Shown: one piece after another, positions 6,696 to 14,210 of the stretch
How the letters are laid out: every line of letters begins with the position of its first letter
How positions within the stretch are numbered: position 1 is the stretch's first letter
NCBI GenBank assembly: GCA_016192845.1
Contig: JACPTI010000056.1
Location: 1,563-46,273, forward strand
Reading direction: 5' to 3'
Source: Acidobacteriota bacterium
Lineage (GTDB): Bacteria > Acidobacteriota > Vicinamibacteria > Vicinamibacterales > UBA2999
Length of the DNA: 44,711 nucleotides
Made by a program: the position numbers and the translations under genes
Notes under the pieces: model-generated
Databases searched by the model: none
What the model saw: the letters and a program-made list of their open reading frames with translations, nothing else
What the model was told of the DNA's origin: nothing

Positions 6696-7655
6696 ATGCG
6701 CACCCGCCACTCGCACCTCACCGCGCAGGCGCGGTGGGGACCCCGCGTCCGGAGCCTCATCGCCATACTGGCCGCCGCCGCCGTGGCGGCCGTGCTGTGG
6801 CGATACGTGCCGCCCGCCGCCGGCCAGAGCCAGGTGTACCGGGCGCCCCGAACGGTCGACGGCCGGCCCGACCTGAACGGCATCTGGCAGGCGCTCAATA
6901 CCGCGCACTACGATCTCGAGGCGCATCCCGCGCGCCCGGCGCTCGCGCTCACCCCGGCGCCGCCGCGCACGGGTATTCCCGGCCTGGCGCGCGCCACGCC
7001 GGTCGACCTGCCGGCGCCGGCGGTCCGCGCGCTCGGCGCGGCCGGCGGCGTGCCCGCCGGCGAAGGGGTGGTCGTGGGCGGCGACATCCCGTATCAGCCG
7101 TGGGCCGCGGCGCGGAAGAACGAGAACGCCGCCAAGTGGCTGGAGCGCGATCCCGAGATCAGGTGCCACATGCCCGGCGTGCCGCGCGCGACCTACATGC
7201 CCTACCCGTTCCAAATCCTGCAGGGCACCGACAAGATCCTGATCGCCTACGAGTACGGCGGAACGACGCGCACCATCCACATGACCGAGGTGAAGAACAA
7301 CCCGACGCCGACGTGGATGGGGCTCTCGCGCGGCCGCTGGGACGGCGACACGCTCGTCGTCGACGTCAGCGATTTCAACGACCAGACGTGGTTCGACCGG
7401 GCGGGAAATTTTCACAGCGAGGCGCTGCGGGTCGTGGAGCGGTATACTCCAGTCAGTCCGTACCATCTGATGTACGAAGCCACCATAGAGGACCCGAAGG
7501 TGTTCACACGGCCGTGGACGATTCGCATGCCGCTCTACCGCCGGTTCGAGCCCGACAAGCGGATCCTGGAATACAAGTGCACCGAGTTCGTCGAGCAGTT
7601 CCTGTACGGCGGGCTCGGGCTCGTCGACCCCTCCACCGGCCGGCCACCGAGATAA
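6696..7655 (+). CDS. secreted GRPDL-family protein, 319 aa
   Basis: Uncharacterised family abundant in Acidobacteriota. An N-terminal membrane helix (SLIAILAAAAVAAVLW) with cleavage near AAGQS precedes RTVDGRPDLNGIWQ. Later family blocks are PEIRCHMPGVPRATYMPYPF, QILQGTDKILIAYEYGG, GRWDGDTLVVDVSDFNDQTW and VVERYTPVSPYHLMYEATI. The product is probably periplasmic or outer-surface and beta-rich. No catalytic motif is established, and conserved Cys, Asp and Trp positions are shared with the paralogues at 7668 and 13199. First gene of a three-gene run with 12- and 10-nt gaps. RBS GAGGAG supports ATG 6696. Confidence 0.75.
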   Translation: MRTRHSHLTAQARWGPRVRSLIAILAAAAVAAVLWRYVPPAAGQSQVYRAPRTVDGRPDLNGIWQALNTAHYDLEAHPARPALALTPAPPRTGIPGLARATPVDLPAPAVRALGAAGGVPAGEGVVVGGDIPYQPWAAARKNENAAKWLERDPEIRCHMPGVPRATYMPYPFQILQGTDKILIAYEYGGTTRTIHMTEVKNNPTPTWMGLSRGRWDGDTLVVDVSDFNDQTWFDRAGNFHSEALRVVERYTPVSPYHLMYEATIEDPKVFTRPWTIRMPLYRRFEPDKRILEYKCTEFVEQFLYGGLGLVDPSTGRPPR

Positions 7656-7667
7656 CGGAGCTGCGAC

Positions 7668-8711
7668 ATGAGGACCCGAGCGACGGTCGTACGCGCCCTG
7701 ACGGTCATCGGCGTCATTGGTGCGCTCGCGTCAGGATGCGGCGGCTCCTCTAACCCCGCCGCCGAAGGGACGCCGGGCACGTGGACGCCGCCCCGCACGG
7801 CCTGGGGCGACCCGGATCTGCAGGGCGTCTGGCGGTACGAAGGCGCGGTGGCGCTCGAGCGCCCGAAGCAGTTCGAGGGACGCGAGTTCCTGACGCCGGA
7901 AGAGATTGCCGAGCGCGACCGTATTGAAAAAGAGCAGGCCGCCAATCGGCTCGCGGGCCTCGAGGGGACGGCCGTCGGCCGGCGCTCGCTCGCGGAGTCG
8001 CCGATCCGGGGCAACGAGTACAACAGCTTCTGGCAGGACCACGGCCGCCCGCGCCAGGTCTTCAACCGGACGTCGCTCATTGTCGACCCGCGCGACGGAC
8101 GCCTTCCCTACACACCCGAGGCGATGAAGGCCGAGGCGCGCGCGCAGGCCCGCTACGGCGTCGGACCGTACGAGTCGTATCTGGATCCGGACACCGGCGA
8201 GCGCTGTCTGACCGACGGCGTGACCGCGCTGATGTGGCAGGGGCCGAACGGCGGGCACAACATGATCGTGCAGAGCCCCGGTTTCGTCACGGTCCTGCAC
8301 GAGGAATACCGCGATCGGCGAATGATTCCCGTCGACGGGCGACCGCACGGCACGATCCGGCAGTGGTTCGGTGATGCCGTCGGGCGATGGGAGGCCGACA
8401 CGCTCGTCGTCGAGACGACGAACTTCCTCGACCGGACCAACTACGAGTGGGCGAACATCTGGACGCGCGCCTCCGAGACGCTCACGCTGGTGGAGCGCTT
8501 CACGCGCGTCAGCCCCGACACGATTGAGTATCGGATCACCGTCGAGGATCCGGCCACGTTTACGCGGCCGTGGACGGCGGTCATTCCAATCACCAGACTG
8601 CCGGACGACACGCAGATCTACGAATATGCCTGCCACGAGGGGAACTATGCGCTGCCGAATCTGCTCAGCGGCGCCCGCGCGCAGGCGCGGGCGCGGACGT
8701 CATCCAAGTGA
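7668..8711 (+). CDS. GRPDL-family lipoprotein, 347 aa
   Basis: Paralogue of the preceding gene. It carries a lipoprotein signal (VIGVIGALASGC, lipobox ASGC with Cys at about residue 24), so it is a membrane-anchored version. Family blocks: TAWGDPDLQGVWRYEG (the GRPDL motif as GDPDL), GERCLTDGVTALMWQGPN, QSPGFVTVLHEEYRDRRMIP, GRWEADTLVVETTNFLDRTN, LVERFTRVSPDTIEYRITVE and DTQIYEYACHEGN. A longer linker with a charged helix (TPEEIAERDRIEKEQ) distinguishes it. Function unknown. Tandem copies suggest duplication with divergence in localisation. Confidence 0.75.
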   Translation: MRTRATVVRALTVIGVIGALASGCGGSSNPAAEGTPGTWTPPRTAWGDPDLQGVWRYEGAVALERPKQFEGREFLTPEEIAERDRIEKEQAANRLAGLEGTAVGRRSLAESPIRGNEYNSFWQDHGRPRQVFNRTSLIVDPRDGRLPYTPEAMKAEARAQARYGVGPYESYLDPDTGERCLTDGVTALMWQGPNGGHNMIVQSPGFVTVLHEEYRDRRMIPVDGRPHGTIRQWFGDAVGRWEADTLVVETTNFLDRTNYEWANIWTRASETLTLVERFTRVSPDTIEYRITVEDPATFTRPWTAVIPITRLPDDTQIYEYACHEGNYALPNLLSGARAQARARTSSK

Positions 8712-8721
8712 GGTGGGTCTG

Positions 8722-9132
8722 ATGCGCACGACACTCGTCGCGCTGTGCGCCGCGCTCGCCTTCGTCGCCTCCGTCGCGCCCGCGCGCGGGCACCATTCCT
8801 TTGCGGCGGAGTTCGACGCCAACAAGCCGATCAAGCTGCGCGGCACCGTCGTGAAGATGGAATGGATCAACCCGCACACCTGGATCCACATCGAGGTGAA
8901 GCAGCCCAACGGCCGCGTCGAAGCCTGGGCGATTGAGGGCGGCCCGCCCAACGCGCTGTTCAGGCGCGGGTTCACGCGGGATTCGCTGCCGAACGGCGTC
9001 GAGATCGTCGTCGAAGGCTTTCAGGCCAAGGACGGGTCGCGGAAGGCGAACGGGCGGGATGTGACGTTTTCGGACGGCCGGCGGTTGTTCCTCGGCTCCT
9101 CGGGCACGGGCGCGCCGGGCGAAAGACGATGA
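8722..9132 (+). CDS. DUF6152-like secreted protein, 136 aa
   Basis: Signal peptide MRTTLVALCAALAFVASVAP ends at PARG, so the mature protein probably begins HHSFAAEFDANKPI. Further motifs are LRGTVVKMEWINPHTWIHIE and DGSRKANGRDVTFSDGRRLF. This is the small beta-barrel-like family usually labelled DUF6152. An N-terminal His-His plus INPH would suit a metal, especially copper, site, but that is inference. ATG 8722 has GAGGTGG upstream and lies 10 nt after the GRPDL gene. The paralogue at 12783 is also next to a GRPDL gene. Confidence 0.8.
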   Translation: MRTTLVALCAALAFVASVAPARGHHSFAAEFDANKPIKLRGTVVKMEWINPHTWIHIEVKQPNGRVEAWAIEGGPPNALFRRGFTRDSLPNGVEIVVEGFQAKDGSRKANGRDVTFSDGRRLFLGSSGTGAPGERR

Positions 9133-9150
9133 GGTCCGCCTGAAGGCGGA

Positions 9151-10185
9151 TCAGTTCCTCAGGAACAGCTCGTTCCAGAGCTTCTCCCACTTGTCCTTCT
9201 CGTCGAGCGCGGTCGCCGGATCGATCGTCGTGAACGGAAAGTTGTTGAGCTCACTCCTGACGCGCGTGCTCGCCGGCACGCGGCCGAGCGACTCGAACAG
9301 CTTCTGCCCCTCCGGCGACAGCACGTAGTCGACAAACAGCAGCGCCGCGTGCGGATGGGGCGCGTTCCGCGCCACGCCAATCCCCTGCGGCCGCGCCACG
9401 ACCGGCTGCACCGGGACGAAGGCGATCGGCGCCCCCTTGCGCGCGAGCGGCACCACGTTGCTGTGGTACGCCGTGAGCCCGACCGGCACATCGCCGGCCG
9501 CGACGAGGTTCGCCAGCAGGATGTGCCCGCGCCGCACCGCCGGCCTGAGCGCCGCCAGCTTGCGGAAGTACTCGAGCCCGGTCCCCGGGCTTCCGCTCTT
9601 GACGAGCGTCGCCATCCACTCCGCGTCGGTCGCTTCCACCGCGATCCGTCCCTTCCACTTCGGATGGAGGAAGCCGTCGTAGGTGGCAGGAATCTCCGAC
9701 CGCTGCACTTTCCTCGTGTTGTACGCCACGACGTAGAAATTGAAGCGATCCGGAAACCAGGTGCGGTGCCCGGGAACGGCGCCGGCCGGAAGGTCCGTCA
9801 GATATGGTGAGTAGAGCTCGGCGAGCAGCCTCTCGCGCGCCAGCATCTCCATCTCGGGACCGTTCGTCTCGACGACATCCACCGTGCGGCGCCCGGCCTG
9901 CGCCTCCGTGACGGCGCGCCGAACCACCTGATCCGACAGCGCGCGCCAGAGCGCGACCTTCACGCCGTACTTCCGCTCGAAGGCGTCGGCGAGCGGCTTT
10001 GACTCGCTCGGCGCGAGCGACGTGTAGAGCGCGACGCTCCCCTCCTGCTTCGCGCGCGCGACCAGGCGGGTGTCCCGGTCGGCGCCGCGGTAGCGGAAGA
10101 TCGCGTCGTTGCCCTCCGGCGTCTGTGCCACGACGGGGAGCGCGGCGAGGAGCGCGCACGCGGCAAGCGAGACACGTCGAACCAT
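9151..10185 (-). CDS. periplasmic binding protein of an iron(III)-type ABC transporter, 344 aa
   Basis: Signal peptide MVRRVSLAACALLAALPVVAQ. The family 1 extracellular solute-binding fold (FbpA/AfuA-like) shows as GSVALYTSLAPSESKPLADAF, FERKYGVKVALWR, DVVETNGPEMEMLARERLL, the hinge segment WFPDRFNFYVVAYNTRKV, HPKWKGRIAVEATDAEWMA and the C-terminal FVDYVLSPEGQKLFESLGR. It captures ferric iron or another small anion or chelate for import. No permease or ATPase gene is in the window, so it is an orphan binding protein. ATG 10185 is chosen because signal peptide and promoter both fit it. It converges on the DUF6152 gene. Confidence 0.85.
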   Translation of the reverse strand: MVRRVSLAACALLAALPVVAQTPEGNDAIFRYRGADRDTRLVARAKQEGSVALYTSLAPSESKPLADAFERKYGVKVALWRALSDQVVRRAVTEAQAGRRTVDVVETNGPEMEMLARERLLAELYSPYLTDLPAGAVPGHRTWFPDRFNFYVVAYNTRKVQRSEIPATYDGFLHPKWKGRIAVEATDAEWMATLVKSGSPGTGLEYFRKLAALRPAVRRGHILLANLVAAGDVPVGLTAYHSNVVPLARKGAPIAFVPVQPVVARPQGIGVARNAPHPHAALLFVDYVLSPEGQKLFESLGRVPASTRVRSELNNFPFTTIDPATALDEKDKWEKLWNELFLRN

Positions 10186-10208
10186 GGCGTGAAATTGACC
10201 GTTCCGGG

Positions 10209-10237
10209 ATTCTATGTTTAACTCGCCCACCGGGCAA
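10209..10237 (-). promoter_or_regulatory. predicted promoter of the ABC binding-protein gene
   Basis: On the minus strand, TTGCCC (10237-10232), a spacer of exactly 17 nt, then TAGAAT (10214-10209). The predicted start is about 17 nt before the ATG at 10185. This is the best -35/-10 pair in the window. Confidence 0.6.
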
Positions 10238-10248
10238 TTTTGCGGGGT

Positions 10249-10276
10249 CCCCACCGCGCACGCTTGCGCGGTGGGG
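10249..10276. repeat. REP-like GC palindrome, copy 1
   Basis: CCCCACCGCGCA-CGCT-TGCGCGGTGGGG, a perfect 12-bp stem with a 4-nt loop, preceded by GCGGGGT and followed by TGCGAG. It shares its core with 13288-13311 and 14136-14163. It lies between divergent genes just before the bicupin start. Confidence 0.7.
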
Positions 10277-10293
10277 TGCGAGTTTCCCTTCCC

Positions 10294-11352
10294 ATGTCCA
10301 CGAAGACGCAGACCGTCACCACGCACTACCACATCCAGAAGAAGCGGCGCGCCGAGTTCATCGACGAGTGGCGCAAGTACCGCCAGACGGTGATCCGCCG
10401 GGAAGACGTCACCCTCGTGCCGACCGCGCGGCGTCTCCGCACCGGCGTCTACATGGGGTGGGACGGCGATCGTCCCACGCGCTGCCTCGACGCGCTCGTG
10501 CACGAAATCGACGCGGGCACGGTCACGACGATCCACCGCCATTCGTGGGACGCGGTGCTGTTCATGGTCGAGGGCACCGGGTGGACCGAGGTCAACGGCG
10601 TCCGCTACGACTGGAAGCCGTGGGACGCGTTCCACATTCCGGCGTGGAGCTGGCACCGGCACGGCAACGACGGCGACAGGTCCGGCCGCTTCATGAGCTA
10701 CTCGTCGGAGCCGACGCTGTGGACGCTCGGCATGAGCGTCATCGAGGACGCGGGGCACGAGCCGTTTGCGAAGCTCCCGCCCCCGCCGCCCTCCTCACCC
10801 GGCATTCCCGGCGACGATCCGTACGCGCGGCGGCTGCGCCGGATCGATCAGGAAACGAAGAAGCGGCGCTCGGGGCGGATCCACACGCCGTACGACGAGC
10901 AGGAGCTGCAGGTGACGCCGCGCGGCACGCGGACCAAGTTCCTGAACGACCGCTCGATCGGCAGCCAGGCGTCGGGGCTCACACAGGTTATGATTCAGTT
11001 CGCGCCGGGCAAGACGCAGTCGCTGCACCGGCACCCTGGCGAGGCGTGGCTCTACGTCGTCGAGGGGTACGGCCACAGCTTCATGGGCATCGCGCCCGAC
11101 AGGGGGCAGCATTACCGCTGGAAGAAGGGCGACCTCATCGTCGTCGATCACTTCCTGTGGCACCAGCACTTCAACGACGACCCGGTGAACCAGTGCCGCC
11201 TGGTCCGCGTCCACATGTTCGACTCGCTGCTCGAGACGATGCGCGCGGTCACCGACCCGTTCGTGCTGTTCGAGGAGGCTGAAGACACGCTCGTCTCGAT
11301 GCAGGAGCTGTCGCACATCCAGTGGCCGGAGGACAAGCGGCCGGACGCCTGA
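10294..11352 (+). CDS. bicupin (two cupin domains) protein, 352 aa
   Basis: Two cupin barrels. The first, at residues about 65-130, has DAGTVTTIHRHSWDAVLFMV and DAFHIPAWSWHRHGN. The second, at about 230-300, has APGKTQSLHRHPGEAWLYVV and GDLIVVDHFLWHQHF. Both carry the HRH metal-ligand pair and a later His, as in gentisate 1,2-dioxygenase-type bicupins that bind Fe or Mn. The domains are joined by a proline-rich linker (PPPPPSSPGIPG) and a charged helix. ATG 10294 is the only start giving the full N-terminal helix; the ribosome binding site is weak. Its stop shares one base with the next start (TGATG). Substrate unknown; a dioxygenase or metal-storage role is possible. Confidence 0.8.
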   Translation: MSTKTQTVTTHYHIQKKRRAEFIDEWRKYRQTVIRREDVTLVPTARRLRTGVYMGWDGDRPTRCLDALVHEIDAGTVTTIHRHSWDAVLFMVEGTGWTEVNGVRYDWKPWDAFHIPAWSWHRHGNDGDRSGRFMSYSSEPTLWTLGMSVIEDAGHEPFAKLPPPPPSSPGIPGDDPYARRLRRIDQETKKRRSGRIHTPYDEQELQVTPRGTRTKFLNDRSIGSQASGLTQVMIQFAPGKTQSLHRHPGEAWLYVVEGYGHSFMGIAPDRGQHYRWKKGDLIVVDHFLWHQHFNDDPVNQCRLVRVHMFDSLLETMRAVTDPFVLFEEAEDTLVSMQELSHIQWPEDKRPDA

Positions 11353-12461
11353 TGGACCGGGCGCTCCCTCCGGGCGTGCTCTCGATGCACGTCCTGCCGG
11401 CCGATCACCACGACCGCGACTGGGACGCGATCATCGTGCCGCGCGAGGTGAAGGAGCGGCTGCTCTCGCAGGCGCTGCTCGTCCTCGAACACGGCCGCAA
11501 GCTCGCCATGCTCTCGGGGCTGCCGCACGGCCTGATCGTGCTGGCGGGCCCGCCCGGCACCGGCAAGACGACGATGGCGCGCGGCCTCGCGCAGGTGGCG
11601 GCGCTCGCGCTCGCCCGCAAGGGCGCCACGATGCTGCTCGAGATCAACCCGCACGCGTTTCCGAGCGACATGCTTGGCGAGAGCCAGCGGAACGTCACGC
11701 GGCTGCTCACGGAAACCGTTCCCGAGTTCGCCGCGCGGCACCCGTTCGTCGTCGTGCTCATCGACGAGGTCGAGAGCTTCGCCGTCCGCCGCTCGGCCGC
11801 CTCGTTCGAGGCGAACCCGGTGGACGTGCACCGCGCCACCGACGCGGTGCTGCTGGGCATCGATGAAATCGCCAAGAACCTTCCGTCCGTCCTGTTCGTC
11901 ACGACCACCAACTTCATCGAAGGCGTGGACGAAGCGTTCCTGTCGCGCGCGGATCTGGTGATGCGCTTCGCGCTTCCCGACCGCGAGACGATCGAGCGCA
12001 TCCTCGGCCACGGCCTCGGCGAGCTGGCGATCCAGTGGCCGGCGCTCGGGCCGATGGCGCAGGACGCCGCCCGCATCTCCGAGCTCGCCGCGCGCTGCGA
12101 GGGGTGGGATGGGCGCCGCATCCGCAAGCTGATCCTCGCGGCGCTCGCGCAGCGGCTCGACGTCGCGCGCGATCCGGCGAAGCTCGCGTGGGACGATCTG
12201 TTCGAGGCGGCGCGCAAGCAGGGCGGCGTCGAGTGGGCCGGCGGCCGCGCCCCGACCTCGCGCGAGCTGTTCCCGGACGTGCCGAAGGAGCTGATGCACG
12301 ATCACGATCACGGTCACGATCCGCACCACGGCCCGCACGCGCACGGTCCGCACCGCCACACACACACCCACCAGCACGACGACGAGGCTAGCCCAGGGCG
12401 TGGTAGACTCGCGCCAACTTTCGCCCGCATTCCCTTCCAGGCCAGGAGGAACAGATGGTGA
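11352..12461 (+). CDS. TRIP13/Pch2-like AAA+ ATPase with His-rich tail, 369 aa
   Basis: One AAA+ domain: Walker A AGPPGTGKTTMA (residues about 64-75), Walker B FVVVLIDEVESFAVRR (about 134-149), sensor-1 LFVTTTNFIE and arginine-finger region FLSRADLVMRF. The combination DEVES...NPVDVHRATDAVL...ID.I...TTN...VD.AF.SRADL is diagnostic of the Pch2/TRIP13 group, which remodels HORMA-domain proteins in eukaryotes and in some CBASS systems. The C-terminus (HDHDHGHDPHHGPHAHGPHR and on) is an extreme His/Asp tail likely to bind Zn, Ni or Cu. The start is fused to the bicupin stop, so the two are translationally coupled. The last 20 residues may be read-through into an old leader region. Confidence 0.85.
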   Translation: MDRALPPGVLSMHVLPADHHDRDWDAIIVPREVKERLLSQALLVLEHGRKLAMLSGLPHGLIVLAGPPGTGKTTMARGLAQVAALALARKGATMLLEINPHAFPSDMLGESQRNVTRLLTETVPEFAARHPFVVVLIDEVESFAVRRSAASFEANPVDVHRATDAVLLGIDEIAKNLPSVLFVTTTNFIEGVDEAFLSRADLVMRFALPDRETIERILGHGLGELAIQWPALGPMAQDAARISELAARCEGWDGRRIRKLILAALAQRLDVARDPAKLAWDDLFEAARKQGGVEWAGGRAPTSRELFPDVPKELMHDHDHGHDPHHGPHAHGPHRHTHTHQHDDEASPGRGRLAPTFARIPFQARRNRW

Positions 12462-12658
12462 GACCCCCTCGATCTCGTCCGGCTGTTCATCATGTCGCGC
12501 TCGACGGCATGGTCGAGGTGTTCAACGTCTTCAATCGCGCCAACTACGGATCGTGGGTGACCAACGAGAGCAACGCGCGCCACGGGCAACCGTCCGACAA
12601 CAACAACATCGCGTACCAACCGCGCGTCTTGCAGCTCGGATTCCGGGCGGGCTTTTGA
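12455..12658 (+). pseudogene. remnant of a TonB-dependent receptor after internal deletion
   Basis: A perfect ribosome binding site (AGGAGG) and ATG, plus a -10-like TAGACT at 12404-12409, lead into 16-18 unrelated codons. These run directly into the typical C-terminus of acidobacterial carboxypeptidase-regulatory TonB receptors: EVFNVFNRANYGSWVTNESN, AYQPRVLQLGFRAGF, with the terminal aromatic Phe. Such receptors are about 1000 residues; only 67 remain. The likely explanation is one large internal in-frame deletion that kept both ends. The ATG overlaps the stop of the AAA+ gene in another frame. Confidence 0.8.
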
Positions 12659-12757
12659 AGTCACAAGTCACAAGTCAGAAGTCACAAGTCACACATGACA
12701 ACCGCTGAGCTGTGTGACTTGTGATCGTGACTTGTGACTTGTGACTTGTGACTTGTG
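12659..12757. repeat. head-to-head heptamer array (AAGTCAC / GTGACTT) forming a long hairpin
   Basis: Left arm 12659-12695 repeats the 7-nt unit AAGTCAC about five times. Right arm 12711-12757 repeats its complement GTGACTT. A short centre separates them. The arms can pair over more than 30 bp. It lies between the receptor remnant and the DUF6152 gene. The same unit recurs at 24023-24066. Confidence 0.8.
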
Positions 12758-12782
12758 GTTTTCTATTCGGAGGAGGTCACGC

Positions 12783-13187
12783 ATGACGACCAGATTCTGG
12801 GGCGCGGCGGCGGCCCTCGCCGTGCTGCTGGCGGTGCCGGCGGCGGCGCATCACGCCGTTGCGGCGCAGTACGACATGCAGAAGCCGATCGAAATCACCG
12901 GTGCCCTCAAGAAGATGGAGTTCATCAACCCGCATTCGATGCTCCATCTCGACGTGAAGAACTCCGACGGCACGGTGACGACGTGGATTTTCCAGACGAC
13001 CAACGCCGGTACGCTGCGGCAGCGCGGGCTGGCGCGATCGGGACCCGGATCGCTCGAGCCGGGCGCGACCTACACCGTCAGGGGATACGCGGCCAGGAAC
13101 GGCAACCCCATGGGGTTCCTCCGCACGCTCGTCTTCCCCGACGGCCGTGAAATGGTGTTCTGGTTCGGCGACCCGAACGGCAACTGA
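12783..13187 (+). CDS. DUF6152-like secreted protein, 134 aa
   Basis: Second member of the family at 8722. Signal peptide MTTRFWGAAAALAVLLAVPA ends at AAA, so the mature chain begins HHAVAAQYDMQKPIEITGAL; then KKMEFINPHSMLHLDVKNSD and GNPMGFLRTLVFPDGREMVF. The pattern HH-x3-A-x-[FY]D-x2-KPI-x7-KMEx-INPH is shared with the first copy. Strong ribosome binding site (GGAGGAGG) before ATG 12783. It is followed 11 nt later by a GRPDL gene. Periplasmic; metal binding is plausible but unproven. Confidence 0.8.
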   Translation: MTTRFWGAAAALAVLLAVPAAAHHAVAAQYDMQKPIEITGALKKMEFINPHSMLHLDVKNSDGTVTTWIFQTTNAGTLRQRGLARSGPGSLEPGATYTVRGYAARNGNPMGFLRTLVFPDGREMVFWFGDPNGN

Positions 13188-13198
13188 GGAGCGCGGCC

Positions 13199-14098
13199 AT
13201 GACACGGCGAGTGCTGTACGCGGCGGCCGCCGCGGTGGTGGGAGTGGTCGCGCTGGGCGTCACGCCCGGCGCGCAAAGCGGCGGGGCCCCCGCCGCGCCT
13301 GCGCGGCGGGGTGCCAGCGGCGTCCCGACGCCGCGGATGCCGGACGGCAGGCCCGATCTCAGCGGGATGTGGTCGCCGGGCGGCGGCCCCGGCCGGCCGG
13401 TCTCGGTCGACGAGAAGGGCAACGTCGAGGAGATCTTCCCCTCGCGCCGGTGCGGGCCGACGCAGGTCAACTGCGACGGCTACACGAACCAGTCGGTCGA
13501 CGGCGAGTTCACGGGGCGACTGAATCCCAACCGGGCCCTGTACAAACCGGAGTTCTGGGACAAGGTGCAGTCCCTCGACATGAACACCAACAAGGAAGAT
13601 CCGCTGTTCATCTGTCAACCGCTCGGCATCCCGCGCGTGGGGCCGCCCGCGCGCATCCTGCAGACCGCCAACGACGTGGTCTTCCTGTACATGGGGAGCG
13701 GCGCCAGCAGCCAGCCTGCCGACTACCGCGTGATCCCGACCGACGGCCGCAAGCACGACCCGGTCAGGTCGCAGGACGTGTACTTCTACGGGCACTCGGT
13801 CGGCCACTGGGCGGGGGATACGCTCGTCGTCGATTCGATTGCCTTCAACGATCTGACGTGGCTCGATCGCGGCGGGTACTTCCACTCCGACCAGATGCAC
13901 GTCGTCGAGCGCTTCCGTCGCGAGGGCAACACCCTCATCTACGATGTGACGGTGGAGGACCCGGAAGTGCTCCTCGAGCCGTGGGTCGTGAACACGCGCC
14001 GGCTCCAGCTGAACACGAACCCCAACGCGTATCTCCCCGAAGGGCAGCCGTGCAGGGACTACGACCGCGAGAACATGGTTACGCAGATCCGGCATTGA
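13199..14098 (+). CDS. secreted GRPDL-family protein, 299 aa
   Basis: Third paralogue of the family. Signal peptide (AAAAAVVGVVALGVTPGAQS), an Ala/Pro-rich linker, then PRMPDGRPDLSGMW. Family blocks: EDPLFICQPLGIPRVGPP, RILQTANDVVFLYMGSG, HSVGHWAGDTLVVDSIAFND, VVERFRREGNTLIYDVTVED. The linker is encoded by a copy of the REP-like palindrome (13288-13311), so the element has been domesticated inside the gene. Its stop codon is part of a terminator-like hairpin (14096-14121). Paired with the DUF6152 gene. Confidence 0.75.
   Translation: MTRRVLYAAAAAVVGVVALGVTPGAQSGGAPAAPARRGASGVPTPRMPDGRPDLSGMWSPGGGPGRPVSVDEKGNVEEIFPSRRCGPTQVNCDGYTNQSVDGEFTGRLNPNRALYKPEFWDKVQSLDMNTNKEDPLFICQPLGIPRVGPPARILQTANDVVFLYMGSGASSQPADYRVIPTDGRKHDPVRSQDVYFYGHSVGHWAGDTLVVDSIAFNDLTWLDRGGYFHSDQMHVVERFRREGNTLIYDVTVEDPEVLLEPWVVNTRRLQLNTNPNAYLPEGQPCRDYDRENMVTQIRH
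13288..13311. repeat. REP-like GC palindrome, copy 2, inside a coding sequence
   Basis: CCCCGCCGCGC-CT-GCGCGGCGGGG with the same flanks as copy 1 (GCGGGGc before, TGCCAG after). It encodes the APAAPARRGAS linker of the 13199 gene. Confidence 0.65.
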
Positions 14099-14121
14099 TG
14101 CCGGTCTCACGACCGGCATCA
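14096..14121. terminator. hairpin overlapping the stop codon of the 13199 gene
   Basis: TGATGCCGGTC-TCAC-GACCGGCATCA is a perfect 11-bp stem with a 4-nt loop beginning at the stop codon. No T-run follows. It may terminate or attenuate transcription before the 14211 gene. Confidence 0.5.
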
Positions 14122-14135
14122 GGGCCGATCTCCCA

Positions 14136-14163
14136 CCCCGCCGCGCAGGCATGCGCGGCGGGG
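14136..14163. repeat. REP-like GC palindrome, copy 3
   Basis: CCCCGCCGCGCA-GGCA-TGCGCGGCGGGG is a perfect 12-bp stem with a 4-nt loop, in the gap before the 14211 gene. It shares core and geometry with the copies at 10249 and 13288. Confidence 0.7.
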
Positions 14164-14210
14164 GCCCCGGTAAAGACCGGCCCCTACACGACTACACGAC
14201 GCAGAGGCTC

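Noticed and set aside
11352..12461. CBASS defence system based on the TRIP13-like ATPase
   Set aside because: There is no HORMA protein, CD-NTase or effector nearby. The partner is a bicupin.
12659..12757. CRISPR-like array (regularly repeated short units)
   Set aside because: The units are only 7 nt, contiguous without spacers, and in head-to-head orientation. No cas genes are present.
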